This document shows positions 57,247 to 64,000 of a DNA stretch of 64,000 bases, one piece after another. Source of the DNA: Vibrio sp. JC009 (GTDB lineage: Bacteria; Pseudomonadota; Gammaproteobacteria; Enterobacterales; Vibrionaceae); assembly GCF_029016485.1 (NCBI RefSeq), contig NZ_CP092106.1, positions 3,224,001-3,288,000 of the forward strand. The letters run 5' to 3'. Both the position numbers and the translations under genes were made by a program. The notes under the pieces were generated by a model that was not told where the DNA came from, searched no databases, and saw nothing but the letters and a program-made list of their open reading frames with translations. The stretch's first letter is position 1. Every line of letters begins with the position of its first letter.

Positions 57247-58623
57247 ATGAAAATCATCATTCTTGGAGCGGGTCAGGTAGGCGGAACACTGGCAGAGAAC
57301 CTGGTAGGTGAGAACAACGATATTACCGTTGTTGACCGCGATGGAGACAGGCTCAGAGAGCTTCAGGACAAATATGATTTACGGGTAGTCACCGGCTACG
57401 CCAGCCATCCGGGTACTCTGCAGGAAGCCGGAGCCCAGGACGCAGATATGCTGGTTGCGGTAACCAACTCAGATGAAACCAATATGGCTGCCTGTCAGGT
57501 GGTATTTTCTCTGTTCAATACACCAAACCGTATTGCCCGGATCCGCTCTCACGAGTACATCAAAGAGAAAGATGCTCTGTTCCAGTCCGGGGCGATTCCT
57601 GTGGATCACCTGATTGCACCGGAAGAGCTGGTAACCAGCTATATCCAGAAACTGATCCAGTATCCGGGCGCTCTGCAGGTGGTTAGCTTCGCCGATAAAC
57701 GAGTGAGTCTGGTGGCCGTTAAAGCTTATTACGGTGGTCCGCTTGTGGGTAATGCGCTTTCGACACTGCGCGACCATATGCCGCATATCGATACCCGTGT
57801 TGCCGCCATTTTCCGTCAGGGCCGTCCGATCCGCCCTCAGGGAACCACCATTATCGAAGCCGATGATGAAGTCTTCTTCGTTGCAGCCAGCAACCATATC
57901 CGCTCGGTAATGAGTGAACTGCAGAGGCTGGAGAAGCCTTACCGCCGTATCATGATTGTCGGTGGCGGTAATATAGGTGCTGCGCTGGCTAAGCGTCTGG
58001 AATCGGAATACAGCGTAAAACTGATTGAAAAGAGTTACAGCCGGGCTGAGAAGCTGTCTGAAGAGCTGGAGAACACCATTGTTTTCTGTGGTGATGCGGC
58101 CGATCAGGAGCTGTTGACAGAAGAGAACATCGATCAGGTTGATGTATTTATTGCACTGACCAACGAAGATGAAACCAATATCATGTCTGCCATGCTGGCT
58201 AAAAAACTGGGTGCGAAAAAGGCCATGGTACTTATCCAGCGCGGAGCGTACGTGGATCTGGTTCAGGGTGGTGTTATCGATGTGGCAATCTCACCTCAGC
58301 AGGCAACCATTTCAGCCCTGCTTACCCATGTGAGACGCGCCGATATTGTCAATGTATCCTCTCTTCGCAGAGGCGCAGCAGAAGCCATCGAAGCCGTTGC
58401 TCACGGCGATGAGTCCACATCCAAAGTGGTTGGCCGGGCTATCGGCGACCTCAGACTGCCGCCGGGTACCACTATCGGTGCCGTTGTCCGTGGTGAAGAG
58501 GTACATATCGCTCACGACAACACCATCATTGAACAGGATGACCACGTCGTGATGTTCCTGGTGGACAAGAAGTTTATCCCTGACGTTGAAGCTCTGTTCC
58601 AGCCTAGCCCGTTCTTCTTATAA
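57247..58623 (+). CDS. trkA: Trk system potassium uptake protein TrkA
   Basis: A 458-aa cytosolic regulatory subunit with two RCK (TrkA-N/TrkA-C) halves, each with an NAD-binding GxGxxG motif ([16 protein letters not shown] and [17 protein letters not shown]). It forms a gating ring on TrkH. trkH follows after 8 bp. Confidence 0.97.
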   Translation: MKIIILGAGQVGGTLAENLVGENNDITVVDRDGDRLRELQDKYDLRVVTGYASHPGTLQEAGAQDADMLVAVTNSDETNMAACQVVFSLFNTPNRIARIRSHEYIKEKDALFQSGAIPVDHLIAPEELVTSYIQKLIQYPGALQVVSFADKRVSLVAVKAYYGGPLVGNALSTLRDHMPHIDTRVAAIFRQGRPIRPQGTTIIEADDEVFFVAASNHIRSVMSELQRLEKPYRRIMIVGGGNIGAALAKRLESEYSVKLIEKSYSRAEKLSEELENTIVFCGDAADQELLTEENIDQVDVFIALTNEDETNIMSAMLAKKLGAKKAMVLIQRGAYVDLVQGGVIDVAISPQQATISALLTHVRRADIVNVSSLRRGAAEAIEAVAHGDESTSKVVGRAIGDLRLPPGTTIGAVVRGEEVHIAHDNTIIEQDDHVVMFLVDKKFIPDVEALFQPSPFFL

Positions 58624-58631
58624 GATCTGTC

Positions 58632-60077
58632 ATGGTTAACTATCGCCCCATACTTTTTGTTATCGGACTGGTGCTGTCTAAGATAGCGCTTTTTATGTAC
58701 GTGCCAACTCTGGTGGCGTTCTTTTCCGGTACCGGGGGATTTCTGGAGTTTGGTAAAGCAGTCATCATTACTCATACCGCTGCCTTCCTGTGTCTGACCT
58801 TTGGCAGGACAAAAAGATTCCGTCTTGGTGTCAGAGATATGTTCCTGATCACCTCGCTGGTCTGGACCATTTCCAGCGCCTTTGCAGCGCTGCCCTTTGT
58901 GTTTATCAACCATATCAGCTTTACCGATGCCTACTTTGAAACCATGTCCGGTATCACCACAACGGGTTCAACGGTATTAAGCGGGCTGGATGATATGGCT
59001 CCCAGCATACTTTTATGGCGCTCAACCCTGCAATGGCTGGGCGGAGTGGGCTTTATCGTAATGGCCGTAGCCATCCTGCCTATGCTGAACGTAGGTGGTA
59101 TGAAGCTGTTCCAGACGGAATCTTCCGACTGGTCAGATAAAAGCGCACCAAGGGCTAAGACAGTGGCATTCAATATTGTGACTGTCTACGTTACCCTGAC
59201 GCTGGCTTGCCTGATTGGCTACCTGCTTACCGGAATGGGGCCCTTTGATGCCATCAATCATGCCTTTACCACCCTCTCTACCGGTGGCTATTCCACCTCC
59301 GATGGCTCCATGAACCACTTCTCAAACGGTGCCCACTGGGTAGGAACCATATTTATGTTCCTTGGTGGCCTGCCTTTCCTGCTGTTTGTTACCGCAATGA
59401 AAAAGCGCAGCCTGAGTGCTCTTATCCATGATGCGCAGGTAAGAGGCTTTGCTTATCTGTTTATTGTTGCCAGCCTGATTGTTGCGGCATGGCTGCAGTT
59501 CCATAATGGCTATAGCTTTGCTGACGCTATCCGGGTGTCCATGTTCAATATCGTCTCTGTGGTCACAACCACAGGCTACGGGCTTGAAGACTTTACCGCC
59601 TGGGGCGCGCTTCCTACTGTTCTGTTTGTATTTTTAATGCTGGCAGGCGCCTGCTCCGGATCCACTTCCGGTGGTATAAAGATATTCCGCTTTCAGATTG
59701 CTAAAACGCTTCTGGACAAGCAGATGATGCGCCTGATTCACCCTTCCGGAGTCTTTGTTCAGCGCTACAACCAGAGACCGGTCAATGACGATATCGTCCG
59801 TTCCGTTGTGGCCTTTGGTATCACCTTTTTTGCCACCATTATCATTATCGCCGGATGCCTGGGCAGTCTTGGACTGGATCCGACCACCAGCATTTCCGGA
59901 GCGGTTACCGCTGTCGCCAATGTTGGTCCGGGAATGGGGGATGTGATCGGACCTACCGGTAACTTTGCCACCCTTCCGGCGGTGGCAAAATGGATTCTGA
60001 GTTTTGGTATGTTGATGGGAAGGCTGGAAATTCTGACGATTTTAGTTCTCTTCTTCCCTCCGTTCTGGAAGAGTTAA
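58632..60077 (+). CDS. trkH: Trk system potassium uptake protein TrkH
   Basis: A 481-aa K+ channel subunit with about ten membrane segments and four P-loop repeats bearing selectivity glycines (GITTTGSTVLSG, TLSTGGYSTSDGS, VVTTTGYGLEDF, VANVGPGMGDVIG). Assembles with TrkA. Ends at a hairpin shared with the convergent spo0M-like gene. Confidence 0.96.
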   Translation: MVNYRPILFVIGLVLSKIALFMYVPTLVAFFSGTGGFLEFGKAVIITHTAAFLCLTFGRTKRFRLGVRDMFLITSLVWTISSAFAALPFVFINHISFTDAYFETMSGITTTGSTVLSGLDDMAPSILLWRSTLQWLGGVGFIVMAVAILPMLNVGGMKLFQTESSDWSDKSAPRAKTVAFNIVTVYVTLTLACLIGYLLTGMGPFDAINHAFTTLSTGGYSTSDGSMNHFSNGAHWVGTIFMFLGGLPFLLFVTAMKKRSLSALIHDAQVRGFAYLFIVASLIVAAWLQFHNGYSFADAIRVSMFNIVSVVTTTGYGLEDFTAWGALPTVLFVFLMLAGACSGSTSGGIKIFRFQIAKTLLDKQMMRLIHPSGVFVQRYNQRPVNDDIVRSVVAFGITFFATIIIIAGCLGSLGLDPTTSISGAVTAVANVGPGMGDVIGPTGNFATLPAVAKWILSFGMLMGRLEILTILVLFFPPFWKS

Positions 60078-60104
60078 AAAACAGAGCCCGGAAAACCGGG
60101 CTCT
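60074..60104 (-). terminator. Terminator of the spo0M-like gene
   Basis: Perfect 9-bp stem AGAGCCCGG/CCGGGCTCT, 4-nt loop; the minus-strand 3' side has a T-run. It could also stop trkH transcripts, without a T-run on that side. Confidence 0.85.
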
Positions 60105-60109
60105 ACACA

Positions 60110-60898
60110 TTAACTGGAGGATTCCAGATACTCCAGTACCATTTTCCCGGCTTCCTCTGAAGGCGTATCCGCCGGAATGGTAAGACTTCTTTTCAGCTTA
60201 CCTGTTCCTAACAATGAAGCCATCATGCCACCAACCCCTTTCTGCTGGCGATCGATCTCAAACCAGAGCTCCAGCTCTTTCTCATTTCTGTGCGCGACAA
60301 TCTCAAGCTCACGCCAGCGGCCATGATAAGGCCCGGTTGTCGGTACAAATTCGAACTCCTGTACAAATGGCAGTGCAAAGCCTTTTGTCTCTTCACACTC
60401 CACCTGACGGATGCGCAGTCCCTGCTCTTCGAGCTCAGAGAAGATCCCGTCCATCAGAGGATCCGGACGGACAGTGATAATATCTTTATCTGACGGATCC
60501 ACTGCCATGGAAATATCCAGCCCGGTTTCCAGCCATACCTTGGTATCTGCAATTGTCACCGGCGCATTCCATGGAATATCCAGCTCAACCTCAAAATCCC
60601 TCTGCTGGCCAGGTTCAATGGTGAAAGCGTAAGGCAGTTTCCATTCATTCAGTATATGAGTCTTCGCAACCCTTCTGGTTTTTCGGCTGTCATCGCTGCG
60701 CTCAACCGTCTCCTCTCCGAAATAACGGCAGCAGAGTTTTAAATCAATATTGTCGATCGCCTGCTCTGTCGAGCCACCGTAAACCTCAATAGTCAGGTTT
60801 GCCTTTTCTCCTGGCTTCAGATATTCCTGCTGCAGTATTGAGTCCACTCTTGCAGAACCGATGCCAAAGCTGGCTAAGGTTTTCTTTAGAAAAGACAT
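60110..60898 (-). CDS. Spo0M-like sporulation-control family protein
   Basis: A 262-aa arrestin-like beta-sandwich protein. N-terminus MSFLKKTLASFGIGSARVDSIL and following KPGEKANLTIEVYGG are typical of Spo0M, and the C-terminal part contains the metal-site-like GGMMASLLGTGKL region. Bacillus Spo0M affects sporulation and cell division; a non-sporulating Vibrio must use it differently. Convergent with trkH and divergent from the orphan transcript below. Confidence 0.85.
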   Translation of the reverse strand: MSFLKKTLASFGIGSARVDSILQQEYLKPGEKANLTIEVYGGSTEQAIDNIDLKLCCRYFGEETVERSDDSRKTRRVAKTHILNEWKLPYAFTIEPGQQRDFEVELDIPWNAPVTIADTKVWLETGLDISMAVDPSDKDIITVRPDPLMDGIFSELEEQGLRIRQVECEETKGFALPFVQEFEFVPTTGPYHGRWRELEIVAHRNEKELELWFEIDRQQKGVGGMMASLLGTGKLKRSLTIPADTPSEEAGKMVLEYLESSS

Positions 60899-61195
60899 AA
60901 TCGATACTCCTTCATTACGATGTGCCCATGATCAAAATCAGCATGTCTGATCATACTAACGATAATTATGGCAAAAATCTCATACAAAGCCCGTGAATTA
61001 AACAGATGTCACTTTAACAAATCAGATTAAAAAAACGGCATTTTTTAACCGGGGAGCCTCGATCCTAAGGAAGGTTAGTGATAAGCTTAAAGCTGATATC
61101 TGAATCATTTGAGTCGGTATCATTACTCCTGGTTATTTATAGGAGTGGCAGCTGCCAGAAGAGATTTTATCTCATAGATAATCAGGCCATTAATT
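60899..61195. other. Intergenic region upstream of the spo0M-like gene
   Basis: Mostly AT-rich, holds the minus-strand promoter region of the spo0M-like gene. No further gene recognised. Confidence 0.4.
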
Positions 61196-61210
61196 TGGCA
61201 ATGGATGTGC
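61196..61210 (+). promoter_or_regulatory. Possible sigma-54-type promoter
   Basis: TGGCAATGGATGTGC: GG and GC dinucleotides are spaced 12 bp apart as in -24/-12 elements (consensus TGGCAC-N5-TTGC). The -12 half is imperfect. It lies about 20 bp before the ORF at 61231. Chance match cannot be excluded. Confidence 0.3.
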
Positions 61211-61230
61211 CTGACAGTTAGGTAAAACTA

Positions 61231-61392
61231 ATGCACTCAGTCAGGTTCGCGCGCAACATAACCAGCGCGTCTCGCCGCCGTTGTAGCTCAATCTCAGCTC
61301 CGGTAGCTAACAGAAATACACCAGCTAACTCTCTGGTTAAAAAAGTTGCTATGCAGAAGCGCCCAGATCATCAGGTTACAAAAGCGGCATAA
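61231..61392 (+). CDS. Possible small basic protein (53 aa) or small RNA
   Basis: An ATG-initiated 53-codon frame (starts [18 protein letters not shown], ends PDHQVTKAA) that stops a few bases before a strong terminator. It is rich in Arg, Lys, Ser and Ala. A weak AGG ribosome binding site lies 8 nt upstream. The terminator has no other plus-strand gene to serve, so transcription here is likely; whether the RNA is translated is open. Not recognised. Confidence 0.4.
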   Translation: MHSVRFARNITSASRRRCSSISAPVANRNTPANSLVKKVAMQKRPDHQVTKAA

Positions 61393-61393
61393 T

Positions 61394-61428
61394 AAAAAGC
61401 GCAGTCTTATCCACTGCGCTTTTTTTCT
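61394..61428 (+). terminator. Orphan rho-independent terminator
   Basis: Stem AAAAGCGCAGT/ACTGCGCTTTT with 7-nt loop and a long T-run. It lies between the divergent spo0M-like gene and yihD, so it must end a transcript starting in the intergenic region. Confidence 0.9.
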
Positions 61429-61496
61429 TTCTGTTTTCTCATCATCCGCTATCTGGTAACTTAACCCAAATAATTACTATTTGGAGAAAGTTAAAT

Positions 61497-61763
61497 ATGA
61501 AATGTCACCGCGTTAATGAACTTATTGAGCTGATTCATCCGGAATGGCAAAAAGATCCGGATCTGAACCTGCTGCAGTTTATTGTTAAACTTGCTCAGGA
61601 AGCAGGCTATGAAGGCAAGCTGGAAGATCTGACTGACGATGTTCTGATCTACCACCTGAAAATGCGCAACAGTGAAAAAGATGAGATGATTCCCGGCCTT
61701 GCAAAGGATCAGGAAGATGACTTTAAAACCGCACTTCTTAAAGCCCGCGGAATAATCAAATAA
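61497..61763 (+). CDS. yihD: YihD family protein (DUF1040)
   Basis: An 88-aa protein matching E. coli YihD along its length ([63 protein letters not shown]). Function unknown. In E. coli it sits upstream of srkA (yihE); here ccoG lies between them. Strong GGAG ribosome binding site. A hairpin with T-run follows at 61807-61831. Confidence 0.93.
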   Translation: MKCHRVNELIELIHPEWQKDPDLNLLQFIVKLAQEAGYEGKLEDLTDDVLIYHLKMRNSEKDEMIPGLAKDQEDDFKTALLKARGIIK

Positions 61764-61806
61764 AGAAAATCTAAAGGGTTGAGCTCAACAATCCAGACAT
61801 TACTTA

Positions 61807-61831
61807 AACGGCGCAGACTGCGTCGTTTTTT
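61807..61831 (+). terminator. yihD terminator
   Basis: Short stem AACGGCGCAG/CTGCGTCGTT followed by a T-run, 44 bp past yihD. Confidence 0.75.
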
Positions 61832-62006
61832 ATCCCCGTAAGCAATCCCTCCCTAACCAACTTGTTAAAATTTGACCACCTTAAAGATACAAAAGTGTTA
61901 ACCGTTATATAATTTACTTCTAATATACCTGATAAAACATCTAAGCAATGTAATAAGCACCAGAGATAAAAATAAACAGATGTGCTGACAGCAAAAAGGA
62001 AGATCA

Positions 62007-63428
62007 ATGGGACAGGATAAGATCGAGGTAAAGGATGTCACAGCCAAAACCTTTAACCCCAAAACCCACAAAGGAAATCAGGACAGGTTTAATCCCGGCA
62101 ATCGCATATACGTTCGCAAAAGTCAGGGCACCTTTCAGAAATTAAGAAGATACGGCGCCTGGTTTCTGCTGCTCCTTTTCGCCATCGTTCCCTGGATCCC
62201 CTTTGGCGAGAGACAGGCGATCCTGCTCGATATTGGCAATCAGCAGTTTTTCTTTTTTGGCACCACTCTTTATCCTCAGGATCTTACCCTGCTGGCACTG
62301 CTGTTTATGATTGCTGCTTTCGGCCTGTTCTTTGTTACCACCTTTCTGGGCAGGATCTGGTGCGGATACTTCTGCCCCCAGACAGTATGGACCTTTTTAT
62401 ATATCTGGTTTGAAGAAAAGCTGGAGGGCCCGGCCAATAAAAGGCGCAAACAGGACAGCGGCAAGCTCACAACCAGCCTGTTTATACGAAAACTGATTAA
62501 ACATCTGGCATGGCTGTTTATTGCTGTCGTAACCGGCCTTACCTTTGTCGGTTACTTTGTTCCGGTAAAAACGCTGACCATTGAGTTTATGACCTTCAGT
62601 ACCAGTTTCTGGCCGGGGTTCTGGGTGCTGTTTTTCGCCTTCTGTACCTATGCCAATGCCGGATGGATGAGAGCAATTGTCTGCCTGCATATGTGTCCTT
62701 ATGCCCGCTTTCAGTCTGCGATGTTTGATAAAGATACCTATATCGTTGGTTATGACTCCGGCCGGGGTGAAACGCGGGGTCCGCGCTCAAGAAAAGCCGA
62801 TCCGAAAAAGCTTGGCTTAGGTGACTGTATTGACTGTGACCTGTGCGTACAGGTCTGCCCAACCGGTATTGATATCCGTGACGGACTTCAGTATGAATGC
62901 ATCAACTGCGGTGCCTGTATTGATGCCTGTAATCAGACCATGGAGCGGATGAAATACAAAACTAATCTGATTAGTTACACCACTGAGCACAAGTTATCCG
63001 GTAAAGATACCAAAGTAATGAGACCTAAGCTGATTGGCTATGGTGGCGTTATGCTGATGATGATCGCGCTGTTCTTCCTGCAGACCATCAGTGTCGAGCC
63101 AGTGGGGCTTAGCGTCATACGTGACAGAAACCAGCTGTATAAAATCAGCAGCAGCGGACTGATTGAGAACACCTACAACCTGAAAGTAATCAACAAAACC
63201 CAGCAGATTCAGGAGTATCAGTTGGATGTCAGCGGATTAACCGGTGTGAAATGGTACGGACAGCAAACCATCCGGGTAACACCGGGGGAAGTACTTAACT
63301 TACCGGTAAGCCTTGCGGTCGCTCCTGAAAAACTTATCTCACCTGTCACTACGATTCAGTTTATACTCACCGACAGTGAAAGCTTTTCGGTGGAAGTAGA
63401 TAGCAGGTTTACATGGATAAAGAATTAA
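62007..63428 (+). CDS. ccoG: Cytochrome c oxidase accessory protein CcoG (FixG/RdxA)
   Basis: A 473-aa membrane protein with about five transmembrane segments and ferredoxin-like 4Fe-4S motifs. Cysteine clusters: RIWCGYFCPQTVW in a membrane region, and GDCIDCDLCVQVCPTGID followed by CINCGACIDACNQTM. CcoG acts as a cupric reductase supplying Cu(I) for cbb3 oxidase assembly. The C-terminal ~110 residues form a periplasmic Ig-like domain. Unusual: no cco genes nearby. Overlaps srkA by 16 bp. Confidence 0.94.
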   Translation: MGQDKIEVKDVTAKTFNPKTHKGNQDRFNPGNRIYVRKSQGTFQKLRRYGAWFLLLLFAIVPWIPFGERQAILLDIGNQQFFFFGTTLYPQDLTLLALLFMIAAFGLFFVTTFLGRIWCGYFCPQTVWTFLYIWFEEKLEGPANKRRKQDSGKLTTSLFIRKLIKHLAWLFIAVVTGLTFVGYFVPVKTLTIEFMTFSTSFWPGFWVLFFAFCTYANAGWMRAIVCLHMCPYARFQSAMFDKDTYIVGYDSGRGETRGPRSRKADPKKLGLGDCIDCDLCVQVCPTGIDIRDGLQYECINCGACIDACNQTMERMKYKTNLISYTTEHKLSGKDTKVMRPKLIGYGGVMLMMIALFFLQTISVEPVGLSVIRDRNQLYKISSSGLIENTYNLKVINKTQQIQEYQLDVSGLTGVKWYGQQTIRVTPGEVLNLPVSLAVAPEKLISPVTTIQFILTDSESFSVEVDSRFTWIKN

Positions 63429-64000
63429 CAAACAGTGCCTTTAACTTTGATGCACTGACCCCTGACTTTATGTGGTACGCACTGGAAAGTATCGGTGTGC
63501 GTGCCGAGTCAGGCCTTCTGGCGCTTAACAGCTATGAAAACAGAGTATATCAGTTCACCGACGAAGAGCGCAGACGCTACGTGGTGAAATTTTACCGTCC
63601 TCAGCGCTGGAGCAGAGAGCAGATTCAGGAAGAGCACGACTTTACCCTGGAACTGATAGAGCAGGAAATCCCTGTGGCACCGCCGGTAATAATCAATGGC
63701 GCGACCCTGCATGAATATCAGGGCTACCTGTTTGCTCTGTTTGAAAGCGTGGGCGGACGCCAGTTTGAAGTGGATAACTTTGAACAGCTGGAGTGGGTTG
63801 GCCGCTTTATGGGCCGCATTCACAGCGTCGGGAACAAAAATACCTTTAAACACAGACCTGAGATAAGTCTGGAAGATTATCTGTACCAGCCGAAAAAGCT
63901 GCTCAGCCAGTCCAGCTTTATTCCCATGCATCTGGAAAACGCTTTTTTCAGTGACCTGGATATGCTGATTAAATCCATTGAAGAGCACTGGCATAAAGAC
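63413..64000 (+). CDS. srkA: Stress response kinase A (partial)
   Basis: First 196 codons of a Ser/Thr protein kinase of the choline-kinase-like fold, running off the window end. Residues such as LALNSYENRVYQF, RRYVVKFYRPQRWS (ATP-lysine) and EEHDFTLELIEQEIPVAPP match E. coli SrkA (YihE). The ATG at 63413 lies inside the end of ccoG. The open frame is unbroken to the edge. Confidence 0.93.
   Translation, partial: MDKELTNSAFNFDALTPDFMWYALESIGVRAESGLLALNSYENRVYQFTDEERRRYVVKFYRPQRWSREQIQEEHDFTLELIEQEIPVAPPVIINGATLHEYQGYLFALFESVGGRQFEVDNFEQLEWVGRFMGRIHSVGNKNTFKHRPEISLEDYLYQPKKLLSQSSFIPMHLENAFFSDLDMLIKSIEEHWHKD

Noticed and set aside
61196..61428. Qrr- or Spot 42-type small RNA
   Set aside because: The conserved Qrr core and the Spot 42 sequence are absent; only the orphan terminator and ORF support a transcript.

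Overview
The window is chromosomal DNA of a gammaproteobacterium, almost certainly a Vibrio or close relative. Supporting signs are the gene orders lysA-dapF-yigA-xerC-yigB, trxA/rho/rhlB/gppA and yrdD-smg-dprA/def-fmt-rsmB-trkA-trkH, Vibrio-type rRNA operons, a CsrB-type RNA with a GacA-family box, and two parS-like palindromes of the ParB1 type. The parS sites, the two rRNA operons and the def-fmt-rsmB-trkA block suggest the origin-proximal part of chromosome 1. No phage, transposase, integron or CRISPR array was seen.

Layout. 1-7.1 kb: lysine/diaminopimelate genes, xerC, a HAD phosphatase and a FIST-GGDEF-EAL signalling protein. 7.1-12.2 kb (minus): assimilatory sulfate reduction operon cysJ-cysI-cysH-cobA. 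12.3-18.6 kb (minus): first rRNA operon with tRNA-Glu, -Lys and -Val in the spacer and tRNA-Ser after 5S. 18.7-22.2 kb (minus): ubiD, a ferredoxin, an Fre-type reductase and an unknown secreted protein. 22.3-31.1 kb: rho, trxA, rhlB, gppA, a queuosine-precursor transporter with a preQ1 riboswitch and PurR-like box, recQ and rarD. 31.3-34.1 kb: csrB small RNA, then uvrD. 34.36-36.77 kb: a bufferin-type RiPP cluster (bufA-bufB-bufC-doxX). 36.8-41.3 kb: a small helical protein, a Bcr/CflA exporter carrying a parS site, a deleted LysR gene, an aminopeptidase P, a second parS and crcB. 41.4-47.6 kb (minus): second rRNA operon with tRNA-Ile and -Ala in the spacer and tRNA-Asp after 5S. 47.7-60.1 kb: yrdA, yrdB, aroE, tsaC, purEK, a topoisomerase-type zinc-ribbon protein, smg, dprA, def, fmt, rsmB, trkA and trkH. 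60.1-64 kb: Spo0M-like protein, an orphan transcript candidate, yihD, ccoG and the start of srkA.

The most distinctive items are the bufferin cluster (a four-cysteine secreted precursor with its DUF692 MNIO enzyme, DUF2063 partner and DoxX membrane protein); the csrB RNA with its distant palindromic activator site; the yhhQ gene under both a PurR-like operator and a preQ1-I aptamer; a parS site inside a coding sequence; a ~120-nt extra hairpin in helix 25 of both 23S genes; V1-V2 divergence between the two 16S genes; and a GC-rich palindromic repeat inside both 5S-23S spacers. An orphan terminator between spo0M and yihD, preceded by a 53-codon basic ORF, points to an unannotated transcript.

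Start codons were moved inward from the longest ORF where family length, ribosome binding site or overlap supported it (yigA, xerC, cobA, cysH, rho, trxA, rhlB, yhhQ, doxX, yrdB, tsaC, purE, dprA). All functional calls rest on recognised motifs and remembered family sequences; no database search was run.
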